In this document: one piece after another, positions 17,560 through 27,801 of the stretch
Position numbering within the stretch: position 1 is the stretch's first letter
How the letters are laid out: each line of letters begins with the position of its first letter
DNA from: Vicinamibacterales bacterium
Lineage (GTDB): Bacteria; Acidobacteriota; Vicinamibacteria; Vicinamibacterales; SCN-69-37
Length of the DNA stretch: 64,000 bases
Direction: 5' to 3'
NCBI GenBank assembly: GCA_030827135.1
Contig: JAURFE010000006.1
Coordinates: 62,001-126,000, forward strand
The notes under the pieces: generated by a model
Told to the model about the DNA's origin: nothing
Databases searched by the model: none
What the model saw: the letters and a program-made list of their open reading frames with translations, nothing else
Made by a program: the position numbers and the translations under genes

Positions 17560-18887
17560 CAGCACCGACAAAAGACCAACGACTTCGACTGATGGCGGCG
17601 ATCGCGGCCGTGGTGCTCGGCACGGCAGTGGTGCTCGCGGCCAACGTGTTGCCGACGGCGGTCCGCGGCGCGCTGGGCATCGTGGTGTTCCTCCTGGTGG
17701 TGGCGTCGTTCTCCAGCAGGTTGTCGGCGGTGAACTGGCGGACGGTGGGGTGGGGCCTCGCTCTGCAGTGGGGGCTCGCGCTCTTCATCCTCAAGTTTGA
17801 AATCAACGGCTGGCGGCCCGGCTACGCGTTTTTCTCCTGGGTCTCCAGCGTCGTGAAGCAGTTTCTGGAATTCACCACGTCCGGTGCGACCTTCGTGTTC
17901 GGCGGGCTGGCCGATCAGGCCGTGATGGAGAAGGTGTTTCCAGGCGGGTTCGTGTTTGCGTTTGTCGCGCTGCCGACGATCATCTTCGTCTCGTCGTTTT
18001 TCACCGTCCTCTACTACTTCGGCGTCCTGCAGTTCATCGTGCGCGTGATGGCGAAGGCGATGATGTATCTGATGCGGACGAGCGGCGCCGAGACGTTGTC
18101 GGCCGCGGCCAATGTGTTCATGGGCCAGACCGAGGCGCCGATCATCGTCAAGCCGTATGTGCCCAAGATGACGCAGTCGGAACTGCTGGCGATGATGATT
18201 GGCGGCATGGCCACCATCTCCGGCGGCGTCATGGCGGTTTACATCACACTCGGCGCCGACCCGGTGGCGATTCTGACGACGAGCGTCATGGCCGCGCCGT
18301 GTGGCCTGTACCTGGCCAAGATCCTGATGCCGGAAACTGAAGTGCCGGACACGATGGGCGAGGTGCGCACCAGGGTCGAGCGCACCCATGCGAACGCCGT
18401 TGATGCGGCCGCCGCCGGCGCCTCGGACGGCACGACCCTGGCCATCAACGTGGCCGCGATGCTGATTGCGTTTCTCGCCTTCATCGCCATGTTTGACTAC
18501 ATGCTCGGGGCTCTGCAGCCGGGCCTCACGCTGGCGGCGATCTTCGGCAAGGTGTTCGCGCCCGCAGCCATTCTGATGGGCGTGCCGATGGCAGACGTGC
18601 CGGCCATCGCCGACTTGCTGGGCACCAAGCTCATAGCCAATGAGTTCGTCGCCTACGTCAAGTTGACCACCGAGTATCGCGAGACGCTGAGTCCCCAGGG
18701 TTTCGTGCTCGCGACGTACGCACTGACCGGGTTCGCCAACGTGGCCTCCATTGGCATCCAGCTCGGCGGCATTGGGGCGATGGCGCCGGACCGCCGCGGT
18801 GACCTCGCCCGGCTCGGTGGCCTGGCGTTGCTCGGTGGATTTCTGGCGACCGTCATCAACGCGTCAATTGCGGCGATGCTTCTGTAG
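17556..18887 (+). CDS. nupC: Concentrative nucleoside transporter (CNT/NupC family)
   Basis: 443 aa, around ten transmembrane segments. It carries CNT landmarks: the G-Q-T-E-A-P motif (GQTEAPIIVKPYV) in the substrate site, GGMATISGGVMAVYI, and TGFANVASIGIQLGG in the C-terminal half. CNT proteins import nucleosides with Na+ or H+ across the inner membrane. The position between two nucleoside phosphorylases fits uptake of exogenous nucleosides for carbon, phosphate-sugar or base salvage. Overlaps deoA by 4 bp. Confidence 0.95.
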   Translation: MTAPTKDQRLRLMAAIAAVVLGTAVVLAANVLPTAVRGALGIVVFLLVVASFSSRLSAVNWRTVGWGLALQWGLALFILKFEINGWRPGYAFFSWVSSVVKQFLEFTTSGATFVFGGLADQAVMEKVFPGGFVFAFVALPTIIFVSSFFTVLYYFGVLQFIVRVMAKAMMYLMRTSGAETLSAAANVFMGQTEAPIIVKPYVPKMTQSELLAMMIGGMATISGGVMAVYITLGADPVAILTTSVMAAPCGLYLAKILMPETEVPDTMGEVRTRVERTHANAVDAAAAGASDGTTLAINVAAMLIAFLAFIAMFDYMLGALQPGLTLAAIFGKVFAPAAILMGVPMADVPAIADLLGTKLIANEFVAYVKLTTEYRETLSPQGFVLATYALTGFANVASIGIQLGGIGAMAPDRRGDLARLGGLALLGGFLATVINASIAAMLL

Positions 18888-18898
18888 GAATCGTGACG

Positions 18899-19717
18899 AT
18901 GTCGATGTTTGACCAAAGCACCGAGGCGGCGGCATTTCTTCGCGCCCGGCTGGGCGCCGTGCCGGACGTCGCCGTCGTTCTCGGCTCAGGCCTGGGAGAT
19001 TTTGCGACAGGGCTGACCGATGCCGTCACCGTGCCCTATCAGGACATTCCGCATTGGCCGCGGGCGACGGTGGTGGGACATGCCGGAACGCTGGTGGCCG
19101 GAGGGTCGAAGGGACGCCGGGTGCTGGCACTGGCGGGACGTGCGCACTTCTACGAGGGGCATCCGTTGACCGTGGCCACGTTTGCGATGCGGGTGCTCGG
19201 ACAACTCGGCGTGAAGCACGTCGTACTGACCAACGCCGCCGGCGGTATCAATACGCGGTTCTCGACCGGCGCCCTGATGGTGATTGACGATCACATCAAC
19301 GCGATGGGGACCAATCCCCTCATCGGGCCGAACGACGACCGATTCGGCGCACGGTTCCCCGACATGTCGGAGGTCTATTCGGCACGGTTGCGGGCGATTG
19401 CCGACCAGACCGCCGCGGCCCTGGGTGTACCGATCGAACACGGCGTGTACGTCGCGGTCTGCGGGCCGAGCTACGAAACCCCCGCCGAGATTCGGGCGTT
19501 TCGCACCATGGGGGCCGATGCCGTCGGCATGTCCACCGTCCCGGAAGCCATCGTCGCGCGGCACCAGGGGCTTGAAGTGCTCGGCATTTCCTGCATCACC
19601 AACCCGGCCGCCGGCGTGTTGCCGCAGCCGCTGGTGCACGACGAAGTCATGGAGACCGCCCGGCGCGTGCGCGGCGCGTTTATCGCGCTACTGGAGGGGA
19701 TCATTGCGCGCCTCTGA
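18899..19717 (+). CDS. Purine-nucleoside phosphorylase (trimeric class)
   Basis: 272 aa from ATG 18899, which has TAGGAA at suitable spacing; GTG 18893 and ATG 18905 are alternatives. Class I motifs include the phosphate site LGSGLGDFA, the central VLTNAAGGIN, the purine-site Glu in GPSYETPAEIR, VGMSTVPE and SCITNPAAG. It converts purine nucleosides and phosphate to base and ribose-1-phosphate. In the ITNPAAG motif the usual base-contact Asn is kept. Because mtnA lies downstream, an MTA phosphorylase-like role is possible, but sequence favours a general PNP. Confidence 0.92.
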   Translation: MSMFDQSTEAAAFLRARLGAVPDVAVVLGSGLGDFATGLTDAVTVPYQDIPHWPRATVVGHAGTLVAGGSKGRRVLALAGRAHFYEGHPLTVATFAMRVLGQLGVKHVVLTNAAGGINTRFSTGALMVIDDHINAMGTNPLIGPNDDRFGARFPDMSEVYSARLRAIADQTAAALGVPIEHGVYVAVCGPSYETPAEIRAFRTMGADAVGMSTVPEAIVARHQGLEVLGISCITNPAAGVLPQPLVHDEVMETARRVRGAFIALLEGIIARL

Positions 19718-20105
19718 GCCGATCGACGTCCTGGTGACGGCCGCGCGGGAGGCGCGTGACCGCGCCATCGCGCCGTACTCCCACTTCCGGGTCGGGGCGG
19801 CGCTTGAGACGGCCGACGGCCGGATCATCACCGGCTGCAATATCGAGAACGCCTCCTACGGCCTGACGACCTGCGCCGAGCGCGTGGCGTTGCTGAAGGC
19901 CCTGTCTGAGGGGCATCGGGTCTTTACGCGGATCGCGGTGGTCGCCGACACCGCCGCACCGACGCCGCCGTGCGGGCCCTGCCGTCAATTGCTCTGGGAG
20001 TACTGCGGAGATATTCCGGTCATCATGGCGAACCTCGCCACGGTGACGTCCACCACGCCACTCGCGGCATTGTTCCCGATGCCGTTTGACCACCGTTCCC
20101 TCTGA
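19704..20105 (+). CDS. cdd: Cytidine deaminase
   Basis: 133 aa from TTG 19704; GGAGGGG at 19692-19698 fixes this start, which lies inside the end of the PNP gene. Zinc-deaminase motifs are present: [18 protein letters not shown] (catalytic Glu and first zinc Cys) and [11 protein letters not shown] (the other two zinc cysteines). It converts cytidine and deoxycytidine to uridine forms, which DeoA can then cleave. Length is typical of the homotetrameric class. The stop shares its A with the mtnA ATG. Confidence 0.95.
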   Translation: MRASEPIDVLVTAAREARDRAIAPYSHFRVGAALETADGRIITGCNIENASYGLTTCAERVALLKALSEGHRVFTRIAVVADTAAPTPPCGPCRQLLWEYCGDIPVIMANLATVTSTTPLAALFPMPFDHRSL

Positions 20106-21157
20106 TGCTGCCGACGATCGCCTGGGACCTCGACGAGATCGTCATGATCGATCAGCGGAAGCTGCCGGGGCAGGAGATCTACGTGCGCTGCCGGACGGCG
20201 AAGGACGTCGCGAAAGCGATTACCACGATGGTGATCCGTGGCGCGCCGGCGATTGGTGTCGCCGCCGCTATGGGCATCGCCGCGGGGATGAAACGCAGCA
20301 AGGCCACCGGCACCCGGCAGTTTACGGTCGAGTTCAATCAGACGTGTGACATGTTGGCGGCGACACGCCCGACGGCGGTCAACCTGTTCTGGGCGGTTGC
20401 GCGCATGAAGCGGTCGTTCGGCGCCGGCGCACTGGCCGGGGAATCGGCCGCCGAACTTGCGGGCCGGCTGCGACGCGAAGCGGACGCCATTCACGACGAG
20501 GACGTGGCCGCGTGCCGGGCCATCGGCGACGCTGGTGCGACTGTGGTGCCCGCAGGCGCGCGCATCCTGACGCACTGCAATGCCGGCGCGCTGGCGACCG
20601 CCGGTTATGGCACCGCGCTCGGCGTGATTCGATCGGCCTCGGCGCAGGGCAAAGTGGCGCACGTCTTTGCCGATGAAACGCGACCGTTTCTGCAGGGCGC
20701 CCGCCTCACGGCGTGGGAACTGGTCAACGACGGCATCCCGACCACGGTGATCACCGACTCCATGGCCGGGCTGCTGTTGCGGGATCAGAAAATTGATCTC
20801 GTTGTCGTCGGCGCCGATCGCATTGCGGCGAACGGCGATGTCGCGAACAAGGTCGGGACGTACACCCTCGCGATGCTGGCGCACGCACATCAGATCCCGC
20901 TGTATGTGGCGGCACCGTGTTCGACCATCGATCTCGACACGTCCGACGGGTCGGGCATCCCGATTGAAGAGCGGAGTGCCAAAGAGGTGACCCATGTCGG
21001 CGGCACACAGGTCGTGCCCGACGGGGCGACCGTCTGGAATCCCGCGTTCGACGTGACGCCGCACCGGTTGATCGCGGGCATCATCACCGAGCACGGGATG
21101 ATTCGTCCGCCGTATGTGGAGAGCCTGCGGTCCATGGCCCGGGGGGCGCAGGCATGA
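20105..21157 (+). CDS. mtnA: Methylthioribose-1-phosphate isomerase
   Basis: 350 aa, full length. The catalytic Cys lies in [15 protein letters not shown] and the catalytic Asp in [16 protein letters not shown]; the C-terminal [18 protein letters not shown] matches true MtnA rather than eIF2B-like relatives. It isomerises 5-methylthioribose-1-phosphate in methionine salvage and can act on 5-deoxyribose-1-phosphate in the DHAP shunt. Its place in a nucleoside phosphorylase operon suggests it handles 5-deoxypentose-1-phosphates released upstream. No other methionine salvage genes are in the window. Confidence 0.94.
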   Translation: MLPTIAWDLDEIVMIDQRKLPGQEIYVRCRTAKDVAKAITTMVIRGAPAIGVAAAMGIAAGMKRSKATGTRQFTVEFNQTCDMLAATRPTAVNLFWAVARMKRSFGAGALAGESAAELAGRLRREADAIHDEDVAACRAIGDAGATVVPAGARILTHCNAGALATAGYGTALGVIRSASAQGKVAHVFADETRPFLQGARLTAWELVNDGIPTTVITDSMAGLLLRDQKIDLVVVGADRIAANGDVANKVGTYTLAMLAHAHQIPLYVAAPCSTIDLDTSDGSGIPIEERSAKEVTHVGGTQVVPDGATVWNPAFDVTPHRLIAGIITEHGMIRPPYVESLRSMARGAQA

Positions 21158-22209
21158 GAGTGCTCGGCATCGAAACGTCGTGTGACGAGACGGCAGCGGC
21201 GGTGGTGGCGACGACCGGTGACGCGGCGAATCCGTGGGTGGTGCAGTCGAACATCATCGCCTCGCAGACCGCGATTCACCGCGAGTGGGGAGGCGTGGTG
21301 CCCGAACTTGCCTCGCGCCAGCACTTGCGCGACATCTGCGGCGTGGTCGATCGGGCGCTCGACACCGCCGGGTGTGGATGGGCCGGCATCGACGCGTTCG
21401 CGGTGACCCAGGGGCCGGGACTGGTCGGCGCCTTGCTGGTCGGGGTGTCCTATGCCAAAGCCGCTGCGCTCTCGCTGGGGAAGCCGATCGTGCCCGTCCA
21501 TCATCTCGCCGGACACATCGAGTCCATCTGGCTGGAGCACGGGCCGATTCCGCTGCCGGCCGTGGTGCTCGTCGTCTCCGGGGGGCACACGAGCCTGTAT
21601 GAAGTGCCGGCGCCCGGCGTGTACCGGCTCGTGGGGCGGACACGCGATGATGCCGCCGGGGAGGCATTCGACAAGGTTGCCCGACTGCTCGGTCTCGGCT
21701 ACCCCGGGGGACCGGTGGTCGACCGACGCGCAAAACTCGGCCGCGATCAGGCGGTGGCGTTGCCCCGCCCCCGGTTTACCGGGCCGTCGCGGTCAAAGCC
21801 CCATCTCGAGGGAATGACCGAGTTCAGTTTTTCAGGACTCAAGAGCGCGGCGGTGCGCCTGTTGCAGCAGCGTCAGGAAGCCGGATCGATGACTGAGGCG
21901 GAGGTGAACGACTTCTGCGCGAGTTTTCAGCGCATTGTGGTGGAGACGCTGGTGGATCGCACGTTTGCTGCCGCAGCCACGCTCGGTGCGCGCAGTGTCG
22001 GGATTGCCGGCGGCGTGTCGGCCAACAGTCGTCTTCGGTCCGACGCGCTCGCGCGCGGAGTGTCGGAAGGGATTCCGGTGTTTGTGCCGCCGCTGTCGCT
22101 CTCGACCGACAATGCCGCGATGATTGCCGCCGCCGGGCTGCGGCGTCTTGATGGCGGGGCCGAGTCGGCGCTCGACTTCAACGCCGACCCCGCGTTGCCC
22201 ATGCCGTAA
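21154..22209 (+). CDS. tsaD: tRNA N6-adenosine threonylcarbamoyltransferase
   Basis: 351 aa. It starts with the conserved [13 protein letters not shown], contains the metal-binding histidines in the VPVHHLAGH motif, and ends with [10 protein letters not shown] and [15 protein letters not shown]. TsaD with TsaB, TsaC and TsaE makes t6A37 in tRNAs reading ANN codons, an essential modification. It overlaps mtnA by 4 bp, so it seems carried as the last gene of the nucleoside operon; that is probably a matter of transcription rather than shared pathway. Confidence 0.96.
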   Translation: MRVLGIETSCDETAAAVVATTGDAANPWVVQSNIIASQTAIHREWGGVVPELASRQHLRDICGVVDRALDTAGCGWAGIDAFAVTQGPGLVGALLVGVSYAKAAALSLGKPIVPVHHLAGHIESIWLEHGPIPLPAVVLVVSGGHTSLYEVPAPGVYRLVGRTRDDAAGEAFDKVARLLGLGYPGGPVVDRRAKLGRDQAVALPRPRFTGPSRSKPHLEGMTEFSFSGLKSAAVRLLQQRQEAGSMTEAEVNDFCASFQRIVVETLVDRTFAAAATLGARSVGIAGGVSANSRLRSDALARGVSEGIPVFVPPLSLSTDNAAMIAAAGLRRLDGGAESALDFNADPALPMP

Positions 22210-22357
22210 CAGAGTCAGCGAATACGCGTGGCGTCTCGTCCGGGCCGGTCGACCGACGCCGGCGTGTCGCGCGCAGTCGCGGGACAACCGCACGAGGTCG
22301 CCGTTGTATTCGATTCCAAGGGCCCGGGCGCCGCGCTGGGCGCCGCATCGTGGCGTA

Positions 22358-22398
22358 CAAAAAGAAACCGGCCCCCAGGCGTGAGCCCGGGGGCCGGT
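22358..22398 (-). terminator. Intrinsic terminator of the cold-shock gene
   Basis: On the minus strand a GC-rich stem, with arms GGCCCCC and GGGGGCC flanked by further pairs and a short loop, is followed by TTTCTTTTTG. It lies about 20 bp after the csp stop codon. The rest of 22210-22416 shows no convincing gene or RNA. Confidence 0.85.
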
Positions 22399-22416
22399 TG
22401 TGTAAACCGCGCGATC

Positions 22417-22623
22417 TTACGCGAGGCGAACGTTCTCGGCGCGGGGACCCTTCGGACCCTGACCGGTGTTGAACGTCACGGCCTGGCCTTCGCGCAGCTG
22501 ATCGAACTGCGCGTCGACGACCGCCGACTGGTGGAAGAAGTACTCGTTGCCATCGGTCGCGGCAACGAAACCGAAACCCTTGTCGCTTACCAAACGCTTG
22601 ATCGTGCCTGTCATGTTAGTCAT
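22417..22623 (-). CDS. Cold-shock-domain RNA-binding protein
   Basis: 68 aa from ATG 22623 (GAGAA a few bases upstream); GTG 22644 is possible. It is a single OB-fold cold-shock domain with RNP1 KGFGFV and an RNP2-like YFFHQS, where most relatives have FVHFS or FVHYS. It binds single-stranded RNA and prevents or melts structure. The 218-bp gap to the divergent Nudix gene probably holds its promoter and 5' leader, though I found no confident -35/-10 pair. It has its own terminator downstream. Confidence 0.93.
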   Translation of the reverse strand: MTNMTGTIKRLVSDKGFGFVAATDGNEYFFHQSAVVDAQFDQLREGQAVTFNTGQGPKGPRAENVRLA

Positions 22624-22826
22624 ATGTGTTCTCGAAATACTCACGTGCTGAAATCGCCAAAGTACGCGGCTGAAACATCTCTCTCAACGGCGTGCGAATC
22701 GTGAGCACTGTCATTGAATCGCCCAAAACGGGCGGCCGACGAGGGCATGGCGAACACCCTCTCCGTGGGAACTGAAGTATTCAGTTCGGCTGGATGTCCC
22801 CACGATAGCACAGTTTGAATCGGGGG

Positions 22827-22832
22827 CATAAT
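22827..22832 (+). promoter_or_regulatory. Candidate -10 box of a leaderless gene
   Basis: CATAAT ends 9 nt before the ATG at 22842. The only G-rich stretch (GGGGG) lies inside the promoter, upstream of any expected transcript start. Confidence 0.5.
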
Positions 22833-22841
22833 CGACGGCTC

Positions 22842-23612
22842 ATGGATGCGATGGACCTGGTGCGGCGTGTGTTTGCTTCGGCCAATGCCGCAGCTGTGGA
22901 TGACATCCTCGCCTGGTACGACGCCGAGTCGGCCCTCGACGTGGTCGGATCCGCGGGGGGCCTCGTCACGCGCGGCCATGCCGGCATCAGACGCGCGTGG
23001 CTCGGCCCGCTCGCCGGGCGCTACGACGTGCGCCGCGTCGCGGGCATCGAAACCGGGTGGGGCTGGGTCCGCGCCGACTGGGTGAAGGACGGCCAGCCCG
23101 GGTACGCCTATTTCTGGATCGAGGAGGATCGCATTCGCAGGCACCGCCACGTGGTGGTTGGCGCCCGTGAAACCCAGGGCGCCCTGCGAACACCGTCGAG
23201 GCGCCCCGTGTTCGGCGTGGGGGCGGTGGTGTTCGACGATCACCACCGGGTGTTGCTCGTGAAACGTCTGCACGAACCGCTGGCGGGGCAGTGGAGTCTG
23301 CCCGGAGGCCGGCTCGAAATCGGTGAGACACTCGAAGCGGCGACCGCGCGGGAACTGCTGGAGGAAACGGGGCTGCACGTCGACGTCGGGCCGCTGGTGG
23401 AGGTCTTCGACCGGATTCTGCTCGATGCCGACGGGAACGTGCAGCATCACTATGTGATCGCCGATTATTTGTGCACGGTGCGAGGCGGCGAACTCTGCGC
23501 GCAGTCCGATGTCAGCGACGCCGCGTGGGTTTCGATCGCCGACGTCCCGGCGTACATCGTGACGGACAAGGCCCGGGATGTGATTGCCAAAGCCCGGCGG
23601 ATGGCGGAGTGA
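22842..23612 (+). CDS. Fusion of an NTF2/SnoaL-like domain with a Nudix hydrolase
   Basis: 256 aa from ATG 22842 (TTG 22815 also in frame). Residues about 1-115 resemble an NTF2/SnoaL-like nuclear-transport-factor fold (short helices, then W-rich strands GWGWVRADWV and GYAYFWIEEDRI). Residues about 120-250 form a Nudix domain with a complete Nudix box beginning GGRLEIGE and ending RELLEETGL. Nudix enzymes cleave nucleoside diphosphates linked to another moiety with Mg2+. The Nudix half looks like MutT/NudG-type sanitising enzymes. The substrate is unknown. The fusion may couple ligand sensing to hydrolysis. Confidence 0.85.
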   Translation: MDAMDLVRRVFASANAAAVDDILAWYDAESALDVVGSAGGLVTRGHAGIRRAWLGPLAGRYDVRRVAGIETGWGWVRADWVKDGQPGYAYFWIEEDRIRRHRHVVVGARETQGALRTPSRRPVFGVGAVVFDDHHRVLLVKRLHEPLAGQWSLPGGRLEIGETLEAATARELLEETGLHVDVGPLVEVFDRILLDADGNVQHHYVIADYLCTVRGGELCAQSDVSDAAWVSIADVPAYIVTDKARDVIAKARRMAE

Positions 23613-23614
23613 CT

Positions 23615-24448
23615 ATGAAACGAACATGGCTAGCGGTTGTTGTGGTGTGGGTGGCTGTGGTGTCCGCACCGCTGTCGGCCGAGTTGCGGTTTACCACGAA
23701 AATCACCGCACGCGCGGTCCCAGGGGCGCCGCCACCGAGTGGCATGCTCGCGGCGATGGGCGACGTGGTCGGACAGGTGATCAACGAGCAGTTCGGCGGC
23801 CCCGATGGTGTGGAGACGATCACAACGGTCCATGAAGACGGCCGGATGCGCGTGGAGTCTGCGAAGTCGTTCAGCGGGCTGCCGGCCGGGGCGGTGGTGC
23901 TCACGCGCGCGGACGGCACCTCGGTGGGGTATGACCCGGCGGCAAAGACCTGGTGGAAGATGCCGGACCCCGGCACCGACCCTGCGGTAGCCGGGATGAT
24001 GGCCCGGATGAAGCCCGAGCTCTCCTCCAAACGAACCGGCGAATTTGTGACCGTCACCGGGCTCCGCGCGGAACGCGTGACCGTGCGCATGCGGATTCCG
24101 ATTCCCATGCCTGAGGGGGTGGACCTGAGCCAGGTGCCGCCGGAACTGCTGGCGATGATTCCCAGGGAACTCGTGATCGAGGGGGACAGCTGGGTGGCGG
24201 CGGCGTTCGGCAAGTACATGAAGGCCGGCCTGGCCGCCCTGAGTGCAGGGCCGATGGCACAACTGGGGTTCGACACGCTGGGGAAGAGTCTTGACGGCTT
24301 TCCGGTGCGGTCCGTGATGCGCACATCCGTGCCCGCCGCGATCGAGATCGAGACGCTGGTGACCAAGGTCGGCGAAGAAGCGGTGCCGGCGTCGGTGTTT
24401 GAGGTGCCGGCCGGCCTGCGTGAGATTCCGTTTCCCGGAGGACTGTAA
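23615..24448 (+). CDS. Secreted protein of unknown function
   Basis: 277 aa from ATG 23615 with GGAG 7-10 nt upstream, three bases after the Nudix stop. A clear signal peptide (about 1-24, cleavage near PLSAEL) precedes a beta-rich exported domain. The text KTWWKMPDP and a long amphipathic middle region are visible, but I recognise no family beyond DUF4412-like resemblance. Followed closely by the HD-domain gene, probably one transcript. Confidence 0.75.
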   Translation: MKRTWLAVVVVWVAVVSAPLSAELRFTTKITARAVPGAPPPSGMLAAMGDVVGQVINEQFGGPDGVETITTVHEDGRMRVESAKSFSGLPAGAVVLTRADGTSVGYDPAAKTWWKMPDPGTDPAVAGMMARMKPELSSKRTGEFVTVTGLRAERVTVRMRIPIPMPEGVDLSQVPPELLAMIPRELVIEGDSWVAAAFGKYMKAGLAALSAGPMAQLGFDTLGKSLDGFPVRSVMRTSVPAAIEIETLVTKVGEEAVPASVFEVPAGLREIPFPGGL

Positions 24449-24451
24449 GCG

Positions 24452-25024
24452 ATGAGCGATTTGTCGAGAGCCCGGGCGTGGGCCCTGGTCACGGAACACG
24501 TGCAGAGCGAGAGCCTGCGGAAACATCTGCTCGCGGTGGAAGCGGCTGTTCGCGGGTATGCGAGACGCGCGGGAGAGGATGAAGAGGCCTGGGGATTTGT
24601 CGCCCTGGTGCACGACTTTGACTACGAGAAGTATCCCGATCGCGAAAACCATCCCTACCGCGGGGTCGAGATTCTCACGGCCCTGGGGTACCCCGCATGG
24701 GTGACCCGCGCCATCCTCTCGCACGCGGATTACAGCGGGGTCACCCGGGAGTCCCCGCTGGAAAAGACCTTGTTTGCGTGCGACGAAATGGCCGGGTTCA
24801 TCACGGCGGCCGCCCTCGTCCGGCCGTCGAAAAGCGTGATGGACCTGGAAGCCTCGTCGGTCATCAAGCGGATGAAGGACAAGGCCTTTGCCCGCGCCGT
24901 GCCGCGCGAGGACCTGAAGAAGGGGGCGGAGGAGATGGGCCTCCCGCTCGTCGACCACATCACGAATGTGATTGAATTCCTGCGCGTCGAGGCCGACGCG
25001 CTCGGGCTTCGTGGTGCGCCGTAA
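24452..25024 (+). CDS. HD-domain hydrolase
   Basis: 190 aa. Metal-binding HD signature: HLLAVE (first His), then HDFDYEKYP (His-Asp pair), and later SHAD. The acidic/basic pattern matches small HDIG-type phosphohydrolases found next to nucleotide or stress genes; the substrate is not inferable. GGAGGA at 24437-24442 supports ATG 24452. It follows the secreted protein gene by 3 bp, so the two are probably cotranscribed. Confidence 0.85.
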   Translation: MSDLSRARAWALVTEHVQSESLRKHLLAVEAAVRGYARRAGEDEEAWGFVALVHDFDYEKYPDRENHPYRGVEILTALGYPAWVTRAILSHADYSGVTRESPLEKTLFACDEMAGFITAAALVRPSKSVMDLEASSVIKRMKDKAFARAVPREDLKKGAEEMGLPLVDHITNVIEFLRVEADALGLRGAP

Positions 25025-25062
25025 TTTCGCGGCGGACGAACTCCGGGTCGCACCTGTGCGTA

Positions 25063-25068
25063 TACGTT
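25063..25068 (+). promoter_or_regulatory. Candidate -10 box before the ABC operon
   Basis: TACGTT, within TATACGTTACT, ends 8 nt before the ATG at 25077; no Shine-Dalgarno sequence is seen. Confidence 0.45.
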
Positions 25069-25076
25069 ACTGACTT

Positions 25077-26014
<938 letters not shown>

Positions 26015-26018
<4 letters not shown>

Positions 26019-26860
26019 GTCCCATTCACGATCAGTCCTATCGCCGCTATGCCGGGGAGCGCCGCCCGGTCGGGCACGCGTGGCGCGTGATTGCCTCCGA
26101 TGGCATTCGCCAGATGCTCGCCAAACGCGCGTTCCTGGCCCTGCTCCTGGTTGCCTGGATCCCCGTCATCGTGCGCCTCGTGCAGATGTACTTTGCGACG
26201 AGTGTGCCGCAGGCGGCCGGCTTCCTGTCGATTACGGCCGATACCTACCGGGACTTCCTGGAACAGCAGAGCGTCTTTGTGTTCTTCATGACGATCTACG
26301 TTGGCGCCGGGCTCATCGCCAACGACCGCCGCGCCAACGCGCTGCAGATTTATCTGTCGAAGCCGATGCTGCGCGCGGAATACGTCGGCGGCAAACTGCT
26401 GGTGCTGGCGACGTTCCTGCTGTGTGTCACGCTGGTGCCGGGCTGGCTGCTGCTGCTCATGCAGATGGCGTTTGCCGGCAACGCGACTTTCATCGCGGCC
26501 AATCTGTATCTGATTCCGGCGGTGACTCTGGCCAGCCTGGTCATCGTCACCGTGGCGTCCTTCACGATGCTGGCGTTGTCGTCACTGTCGAAATCCAGCC
26601 GGTTCGTCGCGGTGATGTACACCGGTGCGATCTTCTTCACGGCGGCGCTGTATGGCGCGTTGTCCTCCATCTTCGGATCCACGCGCGTCGCGTGGGTGTC
26701 CATCGGGGCCAACATGGAGCAGGTCATCGATGTGATCTTCCGCAAGACACCGCGGTATGAAGTGCCCACGGTGATCTGTGTGATGGTGCTGCTCGCGCTT
26801 GTCGTGGTCTCGATTTCCATTCTTGAACGGCGCGTGCGCGGCGTGGAGGTGGTGTCATGA
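26015..26860 (+). CDS. ABC-2 type permease (first pair)
   Basis: 281 aa with about six transmembrane helices and a soluble N-terminal stretch (about 1-35). The topology and the run LIANDRRANALQIYLSKPMLR, a cytoplasmic loop that contacts the ATPase, fit ABC-2 permeases such as NosY. Overlaps the genes on both sides by 4 bp. No substrate prediction. Confidence 0.85.
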
Positions 26861-27801
26861 CGGACCCCATCGGCACCGCCGCGCCTATTGTGGCCGCGGA
26901 TCACCTGTCCAAGTGGTACGGACAGGTCATCGGGCTCAATGACGTCACCGTCACCGTGCCGCCGGGCATCACCGGCCTGTTGGGGCCCAACGGCGCCGGC
27001 AAAAGCACGTTCATGAAGCTCATCACCGGCCAGCTCAGCCCCAGCAAGGGCAGTGTGAAGGTGTTGGGTGAGCCGATCTGGCAGAACCCCGGTCTCTATT
27101 TCCGCATCGGCTTCTGCCCGGAGCAGGACGCCTTTTACGAGCGGATGACCGGGTTCGAATGGGTCGCCGCGCTGGTGCGGCTCAACGGCTTCACCGAAAC
27201 GGAAGCGGCGCAGGCTGCTGAGCGGGCCCTCACGGCGGTGGACCTGATGGACGCCGCCAACAAGAAGATCGGCGCCTACTCCAAAGGCATGCGCCAGCGC
27301 GTCAAACTCGCGCAGGCCATCGTGCACGACCCGGCATTGCTCATCCTCGACGAACCGCTGACCGGCATGGACCCGATCGGCCGGCGCAAGACGATGAAGA
27401 TGATCCGGGAGTGGGCGAAGCAAGGGAAGAGCATTCTCGTGTCGAGCCACATCCTTCATGAAGTCGAGTTGATGACGCCGAACATTCTGCTCATCAACAA
27501 CGGCCGCATCCTGGCCGAGGGCAATGTCCACCAGATTCGCGACCTGATCGACGAACATCCGCACACGGTCTACATCCGCGCGGAAGACCCGCGGGGGCTC
27601 GCGAAGGAATTCCTGACGCACGCCGATGTCCTGAGCATGCGGTTTGAACCCGGGGCCGTCATTGTCGAAACCGGCAAGCCTGATGAGTTTTATGCGCGGC
27701 TGACCGAACTGGTGGCCGCGGGGCAGTGCGGCGCGGTCGACGAGGTCACGTCGCCGGACGACAACCTGCAGGCGGTCTTTCAGTATCTGGTGAAGCAATG
27801 A
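26857..27801 (+). CDS. ABC transporter ATP-binding protein (second pair)
   Basis: 314 aa. Walker A GPNGAGKST, signature YSKGMRQRVKLAQ, Walker B LLILDEPLTGMD, H-loop SSHIL. It has the same domain layout as the first ATPase and a shared non-canonical signature, so the two probably arose by duplication. The ATG overlaps the preceding permease stop, and its own stop overlaps the next permease start. Role: energises the second ABC-2 permease. Confidence 0.92.
   Translation: MTDPIGTAAPIVAADHLSKWYGQVIGLNDVTVTVPPGITGLLGPNGAGKSTFMKLITGQLSPSKGSVKVLGEPIWQNPGLYFRIGFCPEQDAFYERMTGFEWVAALVRLNGFTETEAAQAAERALTAVDLMDAANKKIGAYSKGMRQRVKLAQAIVHDPALLILDEPLTGMDPIGRRKTMKMIREWAKQGKSILVSSHILHEVELMTPNILLINNGRILAEGNVHQIRDLIDEHPHTVYIRAEDPRGLAKEFLTHADVLSMRFEPGAVIVETGKPDEFYARLTELVAAGQCGAVDEVTSPDDNLQAVFQYLVKQ

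Noticed and set aside
22210-22360. Possible tRNA or small RNA upstream of the csp terminator (contains TTCGATTCC)
   Set aside because: No acceptor stem, D-arm or anticodon arm can be built around the T-loop-like string.
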